This document shows positions 1 to 8,187 of a stretch of DNA of 46,479 bases, piece by piece (position 1 is the first letter of the stretch; each line of letters begins with the position of its first letter). The notes below the pieces were generated by a model. The model did not search any database and was not told the origin of the DNA. It was given only the letters and a program-made list of their open reading frames with translations. The stretch is from CAZWKI01 sp964634645 (GTDB lineage Bacteria > Patescibacteriota > Patescibacteriia > UBA1558 > S5-K13), in the NCBI GenBank assembly GCA_964634645.1, contig CAZWKI010000003.1:1-46479 (forward strand), read 5' to 3'. The translations under genes and the position numbers were made by a program.

Positions 1-1497
1 TATCTTGTATATGAAGCTGATTTTTCAAATATAGATGTAGCTGACAAAAAATCATCTCTTGATGGAGTAAAAGATGTTTTAGAAAAAAGAATTGATCCTC
101 ACGGAGTAAAAGAGCCAAATATTCAAGTAAGCGGTGAAAACAGAATAATATTGGAATTGCCAGGAGAAGACAATATTGAAGAAGCAATTAAAAAAATTGG
201 TGAAATGCCAATATTGGAATTCAAAGAATTAGTTCAAAATACAACAACAACAGATCAAGCCGTTGTTAATGAAGAAAATGAAGCAAATAAAAAATTAGCT
301 AATGAAATTTTGGCTCGTGCTTTAAATAATGAAGATTTTGCAACACTTGCAAGAGAATACAGTGAAGATCCTGGTTCAAAAGACAACGGTGGAGTTGTTG
401 ATTTTATAAATCAAACCTCACTAGACCCCGCTTACGGAGATGTTATTTTCAATAAACTAAGTAACAACCAAATTTATAATCAAATTGTAGAAAGTCAATT
501 TGGATATCATATTATAAAAAAATTAGAAGAAAGAGGGTCTGGAGAAAATAAAGAAGTAAAATCTCAGCATATTTTATTTTTGAAAAAACAAGCAGAAACA
601 CAAAATGAAGAGTGGATAAATACGCAACTCTCTGGCAAACAATTAAAAGCTTCAAATGTCCAATTTGATCAAACAACTGGTGCTGCTGAAGTAAGTCTTG
701 AATTCAATGATGAAGGAAAAGATTTGTTTGCAGAAATTACAAAAAGAAACATAGGAAAACCAGTGGGAATATTTTTAGACGGAAATGCAATTACGGTTCC
801 TCAAGTTAATGAAGAAATTACCGGTGGTAAAGCGGTGATTAGTGGAAGCTTTTCTCTAGCAGAAGCAAAATTATTATCACAAAGGTTAAATGCTGGAGCT
901 CTTCCTGTTCCAATAAATTTAATAAGTCAGCAAATAGTTGGTCCAACACTTGGAAAAGAATCTTTGGACAAAAGTCTAAGGGCTGGAATTATTGGGTTTA
1001 TTGCTGTAATAATATTTATGATTATTTATTATAAGTTCTTGGGTATTATTGCAATGTTTGCTCTTGCTGTTTATGCTCTTGTTGTAATGGCAATATTTGA
1101 AGCATGGCCTGTAACATTTACCCTATCTGGTATCGCAGGATTTATACTCTCTATCGGAATGGCGGTGGATGCAAATGTGCTTATTTTTGAAAGAACAAAA
1201 GAAGAATTAAGATCTGGAAAAGCTCTTATGCCATCAATTGAGGATGGATTCAAACGCGCCTGGCCATCAATAAGAGACTCAAATTTTTCTTCTCTTATAA
1301 CATGTATTATACTTATTGCACTTGGAAAAAGCATGGTAAAAGGATTTGCAGTAACCCTTACTATAGGAATACTTGTTTCAATGTTTACAGCTATTGTAGT
1401 TACAAAAAATTTCTTATTATTGCTACTGAATGAAAAAATGGCAAACAAATTATGGCTATTTGGTGTTAAGAAAAAAACAGATAAACAAATTAATTAA
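1..1497 (+). CDS. secD: SecD, Sec translocon accessory subunit, with inserted parvulin-like domain (5' partial)
   Basis: Membrane subunit that works with SecF to use the proton-motive force for late steps of Sec export. The reading frame is open from base 1, and the first 50 codons already match the SecD periplasmic domain (GVKDVLEKRID, then IILELPGED), so the start lies upstream of the window. After LEFKEL an insert of about 120 residues (bases about 238-600) looks like a parvulin peptidyl-prolyl isomerase: EDFATLAREYSEDPGSKDNG followed by FGYHIIKKLEE. SecD resumes with VQFDQTTGAAEVSLEFNDEG, then VGPTLGKESLDKSL, and the membrane part carries SIGMAVDANVLIFERTKEEL. About six membrane helices follow the head domain. 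secF lies 19 bp downstream, the usual order. The SecD call is firm; the parvulin assignment rests on motif similarity. Confidence 0.96.
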   Translation, partial: YLVYEADFSNIDVADKKSSLDGVKDVLEKRIDPHGVKEPNIQVSGENRIILELPGEDNIEEAIKKIGEMPILEFKELVQNTTTTDQAVVNEENEANKKLANEILARALNNEDFATLAREYSEDPGSKDNGGVVDFINQTSLDPAYGDVIFNKLSNNQIYNQIVESQFGYHIIKKLEERGSGENKEVKSQHILFLKKQAETQNEEWINTQLSGKQLKASNVQFDQTTGAAEVSLEFNDEGKDLFAEITKRNIGKPVGIFLDGNAITVPQVNEEITGGKAVISGSFSLAEAKLLSQRLNAGALPVPINLISQQIVGPTLGKESLDKSLRAGIIGFIAVIIFMIIYYKFLGIIAMFALAVYALVVMAIFEAWPVTFTLSGIAGFILSIGMAVDANVLIFERTKEELRSGKALMPSIEDGFKRAWPSIRDSNFSSLITCIILIALGKSMVKGFAVTLTIGILVSMFTAIVVTKNFLLLLLNEKMANKLWLFGVKKKTDKQIN

Positions 1498-1516
1498 ATA
1501 ATATAATTAAATAATT

Positions 1517-2443
1517 ATGTACAATATAATAGGAAAAAGTAAAATATTTATAGGACTCTCTTTGATTCTGGTAATAATGAGTATAATTGCAATATTTGTA
1601 TTCGGATTAAATTTCGGTATTGATTTTACCGGTGGATCAATTATAAATGTCAGATTTAAAAATATCGAAAGACCGAGTATTGATAGTCTAAAAAACTCTT
1701 TATCTGAAATAAGTTTATCTAATTTAATAATTCAGCCACTTGGAAATGATGAGTATACTATAAAAACTCAAAATATAACAGAAGAAACACATCAACAAAT
1801 TATTTCTACAATAGAATCAAAGTTTATAACTTCAGAAAATCAAGAAATAGAAGAACTGCGTTTTGACTCTATTTCTCCTTCTATAGGTTCTGAATTAAAA
1901 ATAAAAACTCTCTGGGCTGTAATTCTTGCTCTTTTTGCAATAGGACTTTACATTGCTTATGTTTTTTATAAAGTATCAAAACCTATTGAGTCGTGGAAAT
2001 ATGGAATGTCTGCTATTTTGGCTCTTCTTACTCATGATGTTGTTATACTTGTCGGAATTTTCAGCGTATTGGGATATTTTTTGAAAATTGAAATAGATGC
2101 GTATTTTATTCCGGCACTTCTTACTTTACTTGGATACTCTATAAACGACACAATTGTTACATTTGACAGAATAAGAGAAAATTTACATAAAAAACAAAAT
2201 CTTACATTTAAAGAGCTTATAAATGAAAGTATAAATGAAACATTGCCAAGAACCATCAACACAAGTTTTACAACTATGATAACTCTTATTGCTGTTCTTT
2301 TTTTTGGTGGAGAAACAATAAGATATTTTGTACTAGCCCTTCTTATTGGAATAATACTAGGAACTTATTCATCGATTTTCATAGCTTCTCCACTTTTATT
2401 GTGGTTTTATAATCTTAAATACAAGCAAAATAAGACAAATTAA
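1517..2443 (+). CDS. secF: SecF, protein export membrane protein
   Basis: Partner of SecD in the SecDF complex of the cytoplasmic membrane, which aids release and folding of exported proteins. The 308 residues match a usual SecF: an N-terminal helix followed by FGLNFGIDFTGGSIINVRF, a periplasmic domain, then five predicted helices with the conserved ALLTLLGYSINDTIVTFDRI segment around residues 200-220. No insertion is seen here, unlike SecD. It follows secD by 19 bp with no Shine-Dalgarno, so the two are probably co-transcribed, and the transcript ends at the hairpin 20 bp downstream. Confidence 0.96.
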   Translation: MYNIIGKSKIFIGLSLILVIMSIIAIFVFGLNFGIDFTGGSIINVRFKNIERPSIDSLKNSLSEISLSNLIIQPLGNDEYTIKTQNITEETHQQIISTIESKFITSENQEIEELRFDSISPSIGSELKIKTLWAVILALFAIGLYIAYVFYKVSKPIESWKYGMSAILALLTHDVVILVGIFSVLGYFLKIEIDAYFIPALLTLLGYSINDTIVTFDRIRENLHKKQNLTFKELINESINETLPRTINTSFTTMITLIAVLFFGGETIRYFVLALLIGIILGTYSSIFIASPLLLWFYNLKYKQNKTN

Positions 2444-2463
2444 ACACACAAAACAACGTCATT

Positions 2464-2496
2464 AAATCACCTCTACTTGACGAGGTGATTTTTTTA
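2464..2496 (+). terminator. Rho-independent terminator of secDF
   Basis: Ten-base arms AAATCACCTC / GAGGTGATTT with an 8-base loop are followed by a T run, directly after the secF stop codon. Confidence 0.88.
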
Positions 2497-2533
2497 TGTT
2501 TAATTTGAATACCTAAAATAGAAGCTTTATCAT

Positions 2534-2562
2534 TTGACAAGTTTTTTATATTATGATATACT
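2534..2562 (+). promoter_or_regulatory. Sigma-70-type promoter for the sigma-R4/HARE regulator gene
   Basis: TTGACA (2534-2539), a 17-base spacer and TATACT (2557-2562) lie between the secF terminator and the next gene. The expected start of transcription is about 30 bases before the ATG at 2600. Confidence 0.75.
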
Positions 2563-2599
2563 CTTATTATTAAAAATATATAATATTTAAACAAAATAT

Positions 2600-3718
2600 A
2601 TGGAAAATAAAGACTCAATATTAGACAAAGTAATGGCTGCAAATAGAGAAAAAGCCAAAATTAACTTTGATCCAAAACAAATCGTCTTAGAACTTATCAA
2701 GAATCTCAATGAAAGAGAAAGAGAAATTCTTGAAAAACGCTATAGTTTATCTGGGGACAAAAAATCCACTCTTGAAGGTATTGGTAAAAAATACAACATT
2801 ACAAGAGAAAGAGTAAGACAGATAGAAAATATAGCTATTAAAAAAATCAAATCCCTTGGTGATAAAATTGAAGCTATTTCCGAGCTTGATTCTATAGTTG
2901 AAAACTCTTTAAATCAATATTTGGGAATATTAGGAGAAGAAACTCTCATCAATATGATACTTGATCAAGATAAAAACAATGAAACAAATTATCATATTAC
3001 AAAATTTTTGATTAATAAATTATTAGACAATAAATATTCTTCAAATAAAGAAGATGATGATTTTTTTGCAACCTACAAAACAAAAAATAGTAATTGGGAA
3101 ACCTTCAAAGATGCAATAGAAAAAATAACACAAATTTTAGAAAAAAATGAACAACCAGTAGATAAATTAGAATTGTGGAAAACTTATGAAAACGAAAAAG
3201 ATATTAATTTTATAAATGATAAAATAAACGAAGACATACTTTTAAATTACATACAACCGAGCAAAAAAATAATGGAAAATCCACTTGGAGAAATTGGTTT
3301 GGCTCAGTGGAAAAGCATTATTCCAAAAAGAATGAGTGATAAAATTTATTTGGTAATGAAAAAATTCAATAAACCAATGCATTTCAAAGAAATCACAGAA
3401 GAAATAAATAAGATGAATTTTGACAAAAAAATTGCACATCCTGCAACAATTCATAACGAATTAATACTTGATGATAAATATGTTTTGGTGGGTCGTGGAA
3501 TATATGCCCTAAAAAAGTGGGGTTATGAAGCAGGAAAGGTTTCTGAAGTTGTTGAAAAAACACTCAAAGAATTTGGTTCGATGACAAAGGAAGAGCTTAT
3601 AAACAAAGTATTGGAAAAAAAGATTGTAAAAAAAACGACAATAAATCTAGCAATTGCAAATAATAAAAATATTAAAAAGGGCAAAGACGGAAAATATTGT
3701 TTTGCACAAAATTATTAA
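2600..3718 (+). CDS. Sigma-70 region 4-like / HARE-HTH DNA-binding regulator
   Basis: A 372-residue predicted transcription protein. Residues about 30-85 match sigma-70 region 4 (LNEREREILEKRY, then ITRERVRQIENIAIKKIKSL), the helix-turn-helix that reads -35 boxes. There is no region 2, so it is not a complete sigma factor. A charged helical middle of about 150 residues follows. Residues about 245-310 (MSDKIYLVMKKFNKPMHFKE to VGRGIYALKKWGY) resemble the HARE-HTH fold, also found in the delta subunit of Gram-positive RNA polymerase. A final helical segment resembles another winged helix. A polymerase-associated regulator is the best inference; targets are unknown. It has its own promoter and stands alone between terminator-like sequences. 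Confidence 0.78.
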   Translation: MENKDSILDKVMAANREKAKINFDPKQIVLELIKNLNEREREILEKRYSLSGDKKSTLEGIGKKYNITRERVRQIENIAIKKIKSLGDKIEAISELDSIVENSLNQYLGILGEETLINMILDQDKNNETNYHITKFLINKLLDNKYSSNKEDDDFFATYKTKNSNWETFKDAIEKITQILEKNEQPVDKLELWKTYENEKDINFINDKINEDILLNYIQPSKKIMENPLGEIGLAQWKSIIPKRMSDKIYLVMKKFNKPMHFKEITEEINKMNFDKKIAHPATIHNELILDDKYVLVGRGIYALKKWGYEAGKVSEVVEKTLKEFGSMTKEELINKVLEKKIVKKTTINLAIANNKNIKKGKDGKYCFAQNY

Positions 3719-3725
3719 TTAATCT

Positions 3726-3754
3726 TTGTTAAAACTAAAATCATATAGTATAAT
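3726..3754 (+). promoter_or_regulatory. Promoter for the membrane protein / TraG-like ATPase pair
   Basis: TTGTTA (3726-3731), a 17-base spacer and a perfect TATAAT (3749-3754). Transcription would start near 3761, leaving a leader of about 115 bases with two hairpins before the ATG at 3875. Confidence 0.6.
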
Positions 3755-3786
3755 AAATAGTGTTGTGAGAAATAACGCTATTTATT
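3752..3786 (+). repeat. Inverted repeat overlapping the -10 box and start of transcription
   Basis: Arms of 13 bases (3752-3764 and 3774-3786) pair fully apart from one G-U wobble, around a 9-base loop. The left arm begins inside the TATAAT box. It could be an operator, or a terminator-like hairpin for the upstream regulator gene, because the right arm runs into TTTATTTTTA. Confidence 0.6.
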
Positions 3787-3831
3787 TTTATCTGAGTGAT
3801 AAATAAAAATATTTAAAATAAAAATATATTG

Positions 3832-3864
3832 TCGAGCAAGTCAAGCTGAACTTGAAAAGCTCGA
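3832..3864 (+). repeat. Leader hairpin with a 19-base element shared with the rpoA leader
   Basis: Outer arms TCGAG/CTCGA and inner arms CAAGT/ACTTG form a bulged hairpin ending 10 bases before the ATG at 3875. Bases 3841-3859 (TCAAGCTGAACTTGAAAAG) match 17 of 19 bases at 22042-22060, just before rpoA. Confidence 0.6.
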
Positions 3865-3874
3865 AAAAACATAA

Positions 3875-5464
3875 ATGCAAATTTATATTGATCCTATTAA
3901 AATTTCAGAAATAATTAATTATACCGGAAATCCATTTTCTCTTTTTTGGTACTTACTTATTCGTGGTGGATGGTTGGTGGGCTTAATTTCTGCGGCCTGG
4001 GGAATTTATTTTGCTTGGCTTGAATGGAAAAGAAGAGATCATCTGAGAAATGAAACAAAATATACTCTTTTTGCTATTGACGTTCCAAAAGAAAACGAAC
4101 AAACAATAAAAGCTGTGGAAGAGATATTTGCGACCCTTCACGGTGTAAAATCAGGAAAAATAGCAAAAGAAACTTATATTCTTGGTGAAACTCAACCCTG
4201 GATTAATCTAGAAATTATAAGTATTGAAGGATATATACAATTTCTTATAAGAACTCCTAGTAAATTTAGTGATGTTATAAAGTCTGCATTTTTTGCTCAT
4301 TATCCGGATGCTGACATAATAGAGGTAGAGGATTACATGAGCATTATTCCAATGGATACAAACAATCCAGATTCAAAATTTAAAGGATTTGGAATGGATT
4401 TTTTTCTTGGTGCTCCAAATTTCTTACCCATAAAAACTTATCCCGAGTTTGAACATTCAATGAGTCAGACATATATTGATCCACTTGGCTCTGTATTGGA
4501 GCTAATGTCAAAACTTGGCCCTGGAGAATTTATGGGTTTTATGCTTATGATAAGACCAATTGATGGAGATGATGTTGTTGAGAGTGGCAAAAAAGAAATT
4601 AGCAAAATGATGGGAAGAGTGAAAGCTGTTTCGAAAAATTTTGCCGATAAAATACTTGATGGTGCTGTACAAAACATGCAAATAGCAAGTGAAGCAATAT
4701 ATGATATGGGCTGGGAAATTTCTGCCGAAGAACAAGCTACAAAAAAAGATGAATTAAAAATACTTACTCCTGGTGAAAGAGAAAGAATAAAACAAATAGA
4801 GGGCAAAATTGGTAGATTTTTATATGAAGCAAGATTGATGACTCTATATATTGCACCAAAAGAGAAATTTTTAATTAGTAGGGGTATGTATGGCCTCCAA
4901 GGCGCTATGAGGCAATTTGCGAATTTTAACAGTTTTAAAAATAAAAAAACAAAAGCAGATTACATATATAAAATTGATAGGGAAAGAAAAAATGTACAAG
5001 CCTTCATAAAAAAATTTGTTATTCGTGACACCTTTAATACAAAACCATTTGTGCTTTCAACTGAAGAAGTTGCCTCCATTTATCATTTCCCTGATCAAAA
5101 CGTCAAAGCTCCTATGATAAAGAAAACAGATACAAAGACAGTTGAGCCGCCTACAGAAATCCCTTTTGAAACTCAAAAGCCATCTATACTATTCACGCAA
5201 AATCAAAAAAATCTAGAAGTGGAACAACTGGAAAAAGAATATATTGAGCAAAACCTAAATGACGGAACAACCATAGATTTAAATTTAGACGATAAATACT
5301 TTGAATCAAAATTTGCAAAGCACCAAAAAGACAGACAAGAAGCTCAAAGAGAATTTGAAGAAGACCTTAGAAAAGAAAATAAGAGATTACCAGAAGAGTC
5401 CACAATGGATGATTCTGATGAAGATAGAATTAAGCCCCCAGACAACCTACCATTTGTTGACTGA
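3875..5464 (+). CDS. Membrane-anchored protein paired with the TraG/HerA-like ATPase
   Basis: A 529-residue protein of unknown function, of a type I recall next to TraG-like ATPases in CPR genomes. One hydrophobic segment lies near the N-terminus (residues about 24-48, ending AWLEWKRRD). A soluble domain follows with IDVPKENEQTIKAVEEIF, reminiscent of the N-terminal alpha/beta domain of VirB4-like conjugation ATPases, but no Walker A or B motif is visible. The C-terminal 130 residues are charged and probably disordered, rich in E, D, K and P. The stop lies 25 bp before the ATPase gene, so an operon and a physical partnership are likely. The leader carries hairpins and there is no Shine-Dalgarno. 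Confidence 0.6.
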   Translation: MQIYIDPIKISEIINYTGNPFSLFWYLLIRGGWLVGLISAAWGIYFAWLEWKRRDHLRNETKYTLFAIDVPKENEQTIKAVEEIFATLHGVKSGKIAKETYILGETQPWINLEIISIEGYIQFLIRTPSKFSDVIKSAFFAHYPDADIIEVEDYMSIIPMDTNNPDSKFKGFGMDFFLGAPNFLPIKTYPEFEHSMSQTYIDPLGSVLELMSKLGPGEFMGFMLMIRPIDGDDVVESGKKEISKMMGRVKAVSKNFADKILDGAVQNMQIASEAIYDMGWEISAEEQATKKDELKILTPGERERIKQIEGKIGRFLYEARLMTLYIAPKEKFLISRGMYGLQGAMRQFANFNSFKNKKTKADYIYKIDRERKNVQAFIKKFVIRDTFNTKPFVLSTEEVASIYHFPDQNVKAPMIKKTDTKTVEPPTEIPFETQKPSILFTQNQKNLEVEQLEKEYIEQNLNDGTTIDLNLDDKYFESKFAKHQKDRQEAQREFEEDLRKENKRLPEESTMDDSDEDRIKPPDNLPFVD

Positions 5465-5489
5465 TTTTATTTAATTTATAAAGACAAAA

Positions 5490-7094
5490 ATGAAAAATGA
5501 TATAGTAACATTTGCAAAAACAGTATATAGAGGAGAATCTAGAAAATTCGGAATAAAAACAGATGATCGTCGTCGTCACATTTATGCTATTGGAAAAACA
5601 GGTATGGGAAAAACTACTATTATTGAGAATATGGTTATTCAAGATATTCTTGAGGGTCGTGGAGTTGCGCTTGTTGATCCTCACGGAGATATTGTAGAAA
5701 AAATATTAAATTTTATTCCACCAAATAGAATAAATGATGTTATATATTTTAATCCTGCTGATTTTGACTATCCAATCGCTTTTAATGTGCTTGAAAATGT
5801 TGACGTGACAAAAAGACATTTAGTGGCCTCTGGTCTTCTTGGTGTTTTTAAGAAAATATGGGCAGATTCTTGGGGACCAAGATTGGAATATGTATTAAAC
5901 AATGCCATCATGGCTCTTCTTGAGTATCCAGGTTCAACAATGCTTGGTATTATGAGAATGCTTGTCGATAAAACGTATAGAGAAAAAGTTATAAACAAAA
6001 TTACAGATCCAGTTGTAAAATCATTTTGGGTTGATGAATATGCAAAATATCCACAAAGTTTTCAGACTGAAGCAATAGCACCTATTCAAAACAAGGTTGG
6101 AAGATTTTTATCTACTCCACTTACCCGAAATATTGTTGGTCAAGTCCAATCTTCAATAGATATAAGAGAAATAATTGATAATGAAAAAATATTTTTATTA
6201 AATCTTTCAAAGGGAAGAATTGGAGAAGACAACTCGGCCCTTCTTGGAGCAATGATTATTACAAAAATTCAACTCGCTATTATGAGCAGAGTTGATATGC
6301 CAGAATCAGAAAGAAAAGATTTTTATCTATATGTTGATGAATTTCAAAACTTCGCAACAGAAAGTTTCGCAAATATATTATCTGAAGCAAGAAAGTATAG
6401 ATTAAATTTATTTGTAGCTCATCAATACATAGAACAACTAGAAGAAAGCGTTCGTGCTGCAATATTTGGTAATGTTGGAACATTGATTTGTTTTAGGGTT
6501 GGAGCGGGAGATGCAGAATTTTTACAACGCGAATTCGAACCAAGCATTATTAATCAGGATTTGGTAAATTTAGCAAAATACAAAATTTATCTAAAATTAA
6601 TGGTTGATGGTATTTCATCAAATCCATTTCAAGCCGCAACACTTCCTCCGCTTGCAATACCAGAAAATGGTCCAGAAACAGCCGAAAAAGTAATAAGGGT
6701 TTCTAGAGAAAGATATGCTACAAAAAGAGAGCTTATTGAATCAAAAATATTGAAGTGGAGTGGACTTGAAATAGATAATGAAGAATTTCTTAATACAAAA
6801 TCTGAATCAGACATTTTGAAAGACAAAATTGATGATTTGAAAAAAAAGAATATCGATAAAAATAATAAAATTGATAAATCAAAAAAATCTTCTTCTGTGG
6901 AATTATTTGACGCAAAATGTGATAGTTGTAGTAAGGCAATTACAGTACCCTTTAAACCAGATGGAATAAGGCCCGTTTATTGCAATGATTGTTTTGTAAA
7001 AATAAAAAAAGAAAAAGAAGAAAATAAAAATAAATCAATAAAACTAGAAGATGTTTTTAAGTCTCCGGACGAAGAAAATTCTAATAGAGAATAA
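5490..7094 (+). CDS. TraG/HerA-like type IV secretion ATPase with C-terminal zinc ribbon
   Basis: A predicted P-loop ATPase of the TraG/TraD/HerA group that couples ATP hydrolysis to moving DNA or protein across the membrane. Walker A is GKTGMGKT (residues 35-42), followed by VDPHGD; Walker B is FYLYVDEFQNF (278-288), followed by VAHQYIEQL, typical of TraG-like coupling proteins. There is no N-terminal membrane helix; the anchor may come from the upstream partner gene. After a Lys-rich linker the last 60 residues hold two CxxC pairs (CDSC and CNDC), a probable zinc ribbon. No relaxase, pilin or other conjugation gene is nearby, so a chromosomal role such as DNA uptake or segregation is as likely as conjugation. 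Confidence 0.82.
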   Translation: MKNDIVTFAKTVYRGESRKFGIKTDDRRRHIYAIGKTGMGKTTIIENMVIQDILEGRGVALVDPHGDIVEKILNFIPPNRINDVIYFNPADFDYPIAFNVLENVDVTKRHLVASGLLGVFKKIWADSWGPRLEYVLNNAIMALLEYPGSTMLGIMRMLVDKTYREKVINKITDPVVKSFWVDEYAKYPQSFQTEAIAPIQNKVGRFLSTPLTRNIVGQVQSSIDIREIIDNEKIFLLNLSKGRIGEDNSALLGAMIITKIQLAIMSRVDMPESERKDFYLYVDEFQNFATESFANILSEARKYRLNLFVAHQYIEQLEESVRAAIFGNVGTLICFRVGAGDAEFLQREFEPSIINQDLVNLAKYKIYLKLMVDGISSNPFQAATLPPLAIPENGPETAEKVIRVSRERYATKRELIESKILKWSGLEIDNEEFLNTKSESDILKDKIDDLKKKNIDKNNKIDKSKKSSSVELFDAKCDSCSKAITVPFKPDGIRPVYCNDCFVKIKKEKEENKNKSIKLEDVFKSPDEENSNRE

Positions 7095-7136
7095 ATAAAA
7101 GAATAAAATAGTCATTGATAATTCTATAAAATATTT

Positions 7137-8087
7137 ATGAAAAAAAATATCAACAAAATTATTTCTAATATTAAATCTATAAAAATTCAAGGTGCTACAA
7201 GTGTTTGTAAAGCAACGCTTGATATATTTGAACTGCTATGTGATAAATATAAAAAATATGATTTGATAAAATTTGAAAAAATATTTTTCAAAGATGCTGA
7301 AAAAATTTCTTTACTTAGAGCAACAGAGCCAATGTCCAGAAATGCACTCAAATTTATAACACATAAATTTAATAATAAAAAATTTGATACAACTGATAAG
7401 GCAATAGAAAATATAAAAAAATCTATAAAACTGTTTAGAACTTTAATATTAAAAACAGAAAAAATAATAATTTCAAATGGCGCTAAACTAATCAATAATA
7501 ACGATAGAATACTGACACACTGTCATTCATCAATAGTTGAAAAAATATTGATTTCTCAAAAAAACAAAAAAATATCTGTTTATAATACAGAAACAAGACC
7601 ACTGATGCAGGGACGAATAACCTCGAAGAAACTAGTAGAAAATGGCATAAAAACAACAATGATAATTGACTCAGCTGCTGATTTTTTCATTTCTCCTTAT
7701 TCTGGAGATTTGAAAATGGATAAAGTAATGACAGGATTTGATGCTGTTTCAATTAATGGTTCTGCAATAAATAAAGTTGGCTCTTATGGAGTATCGTTAT
7801 CGTGTAAGATAAACAAGGTCCCATTCTATATAACGGGCTCACTTTTAAAACTTGATACTCAAAATACGATAAATATTGAAATAAGAAACAATAATGAAAT
7901 TTGGAAAAATCTTCCTGAAAAAAAATTAAATTTAATAAATATTGCCTTCGATTATATACCGCGTGAATATATAACTGGAATAATATGTGAATTTGGAGTT
8001 ATAAAACCATCTGAAGTAAATAATTACATAGAAAAATATTATTCCTGGATAAACGAAAAAGAGGTGAAACTTATTAGAACAAAATAA
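7137..8087 (+). CDS. Ribose-1,5-bisphosphate isomerase (eIF2B-like family)
   Basis: Second step of the AMP pathway: converts ribose 1,5-bisphosphate to ribulose 1,5-bisphosphate. The 316 residues match the eIF2B alpha/beta/delta-related family, with ILTHCHSSIVEKIL, ETRPLMQGR, and MTGFDAVSINGSAINKVGS. Cys129 and Asp202 fall where the archaeal enzyme has its catalytic Cys and Asp. Related families are methylthioribose-1-phosphate isomerase and true eIF2B subunits; the RuBisCO gene 100 bp downstream and the nearby AMP phosphorylase make the R15P isomerase assignment strong. The start has no Shine-Dalgarno. The spacer after it contains degenerate CTAAA repeats (about 8097-8126). Confidence 0.9.
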   Translation: MKKNINKIISNIKSIKIQGATSVCKATLDIFELLCDKYKKYDLIKFEKIFFKDAEKISLLRATEPMSRNALKFITHKFNNKKFDTTDKAIENIKKSIKLFRTLILKTEKIIISNGAKLINNNDRILTHCHSSIVEKILISQKNKKISVYNTETRPLMQGRITSKKLVENGIKTTMIIDSAADFFISPYSGDLKMDKVMTGFDAVSINGSAINKVGSYGVSLSCKINKVPFYITGSLLKLDTQNTINIEIRNNNEIWKNLPEKKLNLINIAFDYIPREYITGIICEFGVIKPSEVNNYIEKYYSWINEKEVKLIRTK

Positions 8088-8187
8088 TTTTATTAAATTC
8101 TAAAAACTAAACACTAAAAACTAAATTAATAAATATCCAAATAGTAAATCAATGGAAAAATAAAAATAACAAATTGAAAATAATGTT

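Noticed and set aside
4465..4806. 113-codon open frame on the minus strand
   Set aside because: Shadow of the well-supported gene at 3875; no promoter, no Shine-Dalgarno, no recognisable motif.
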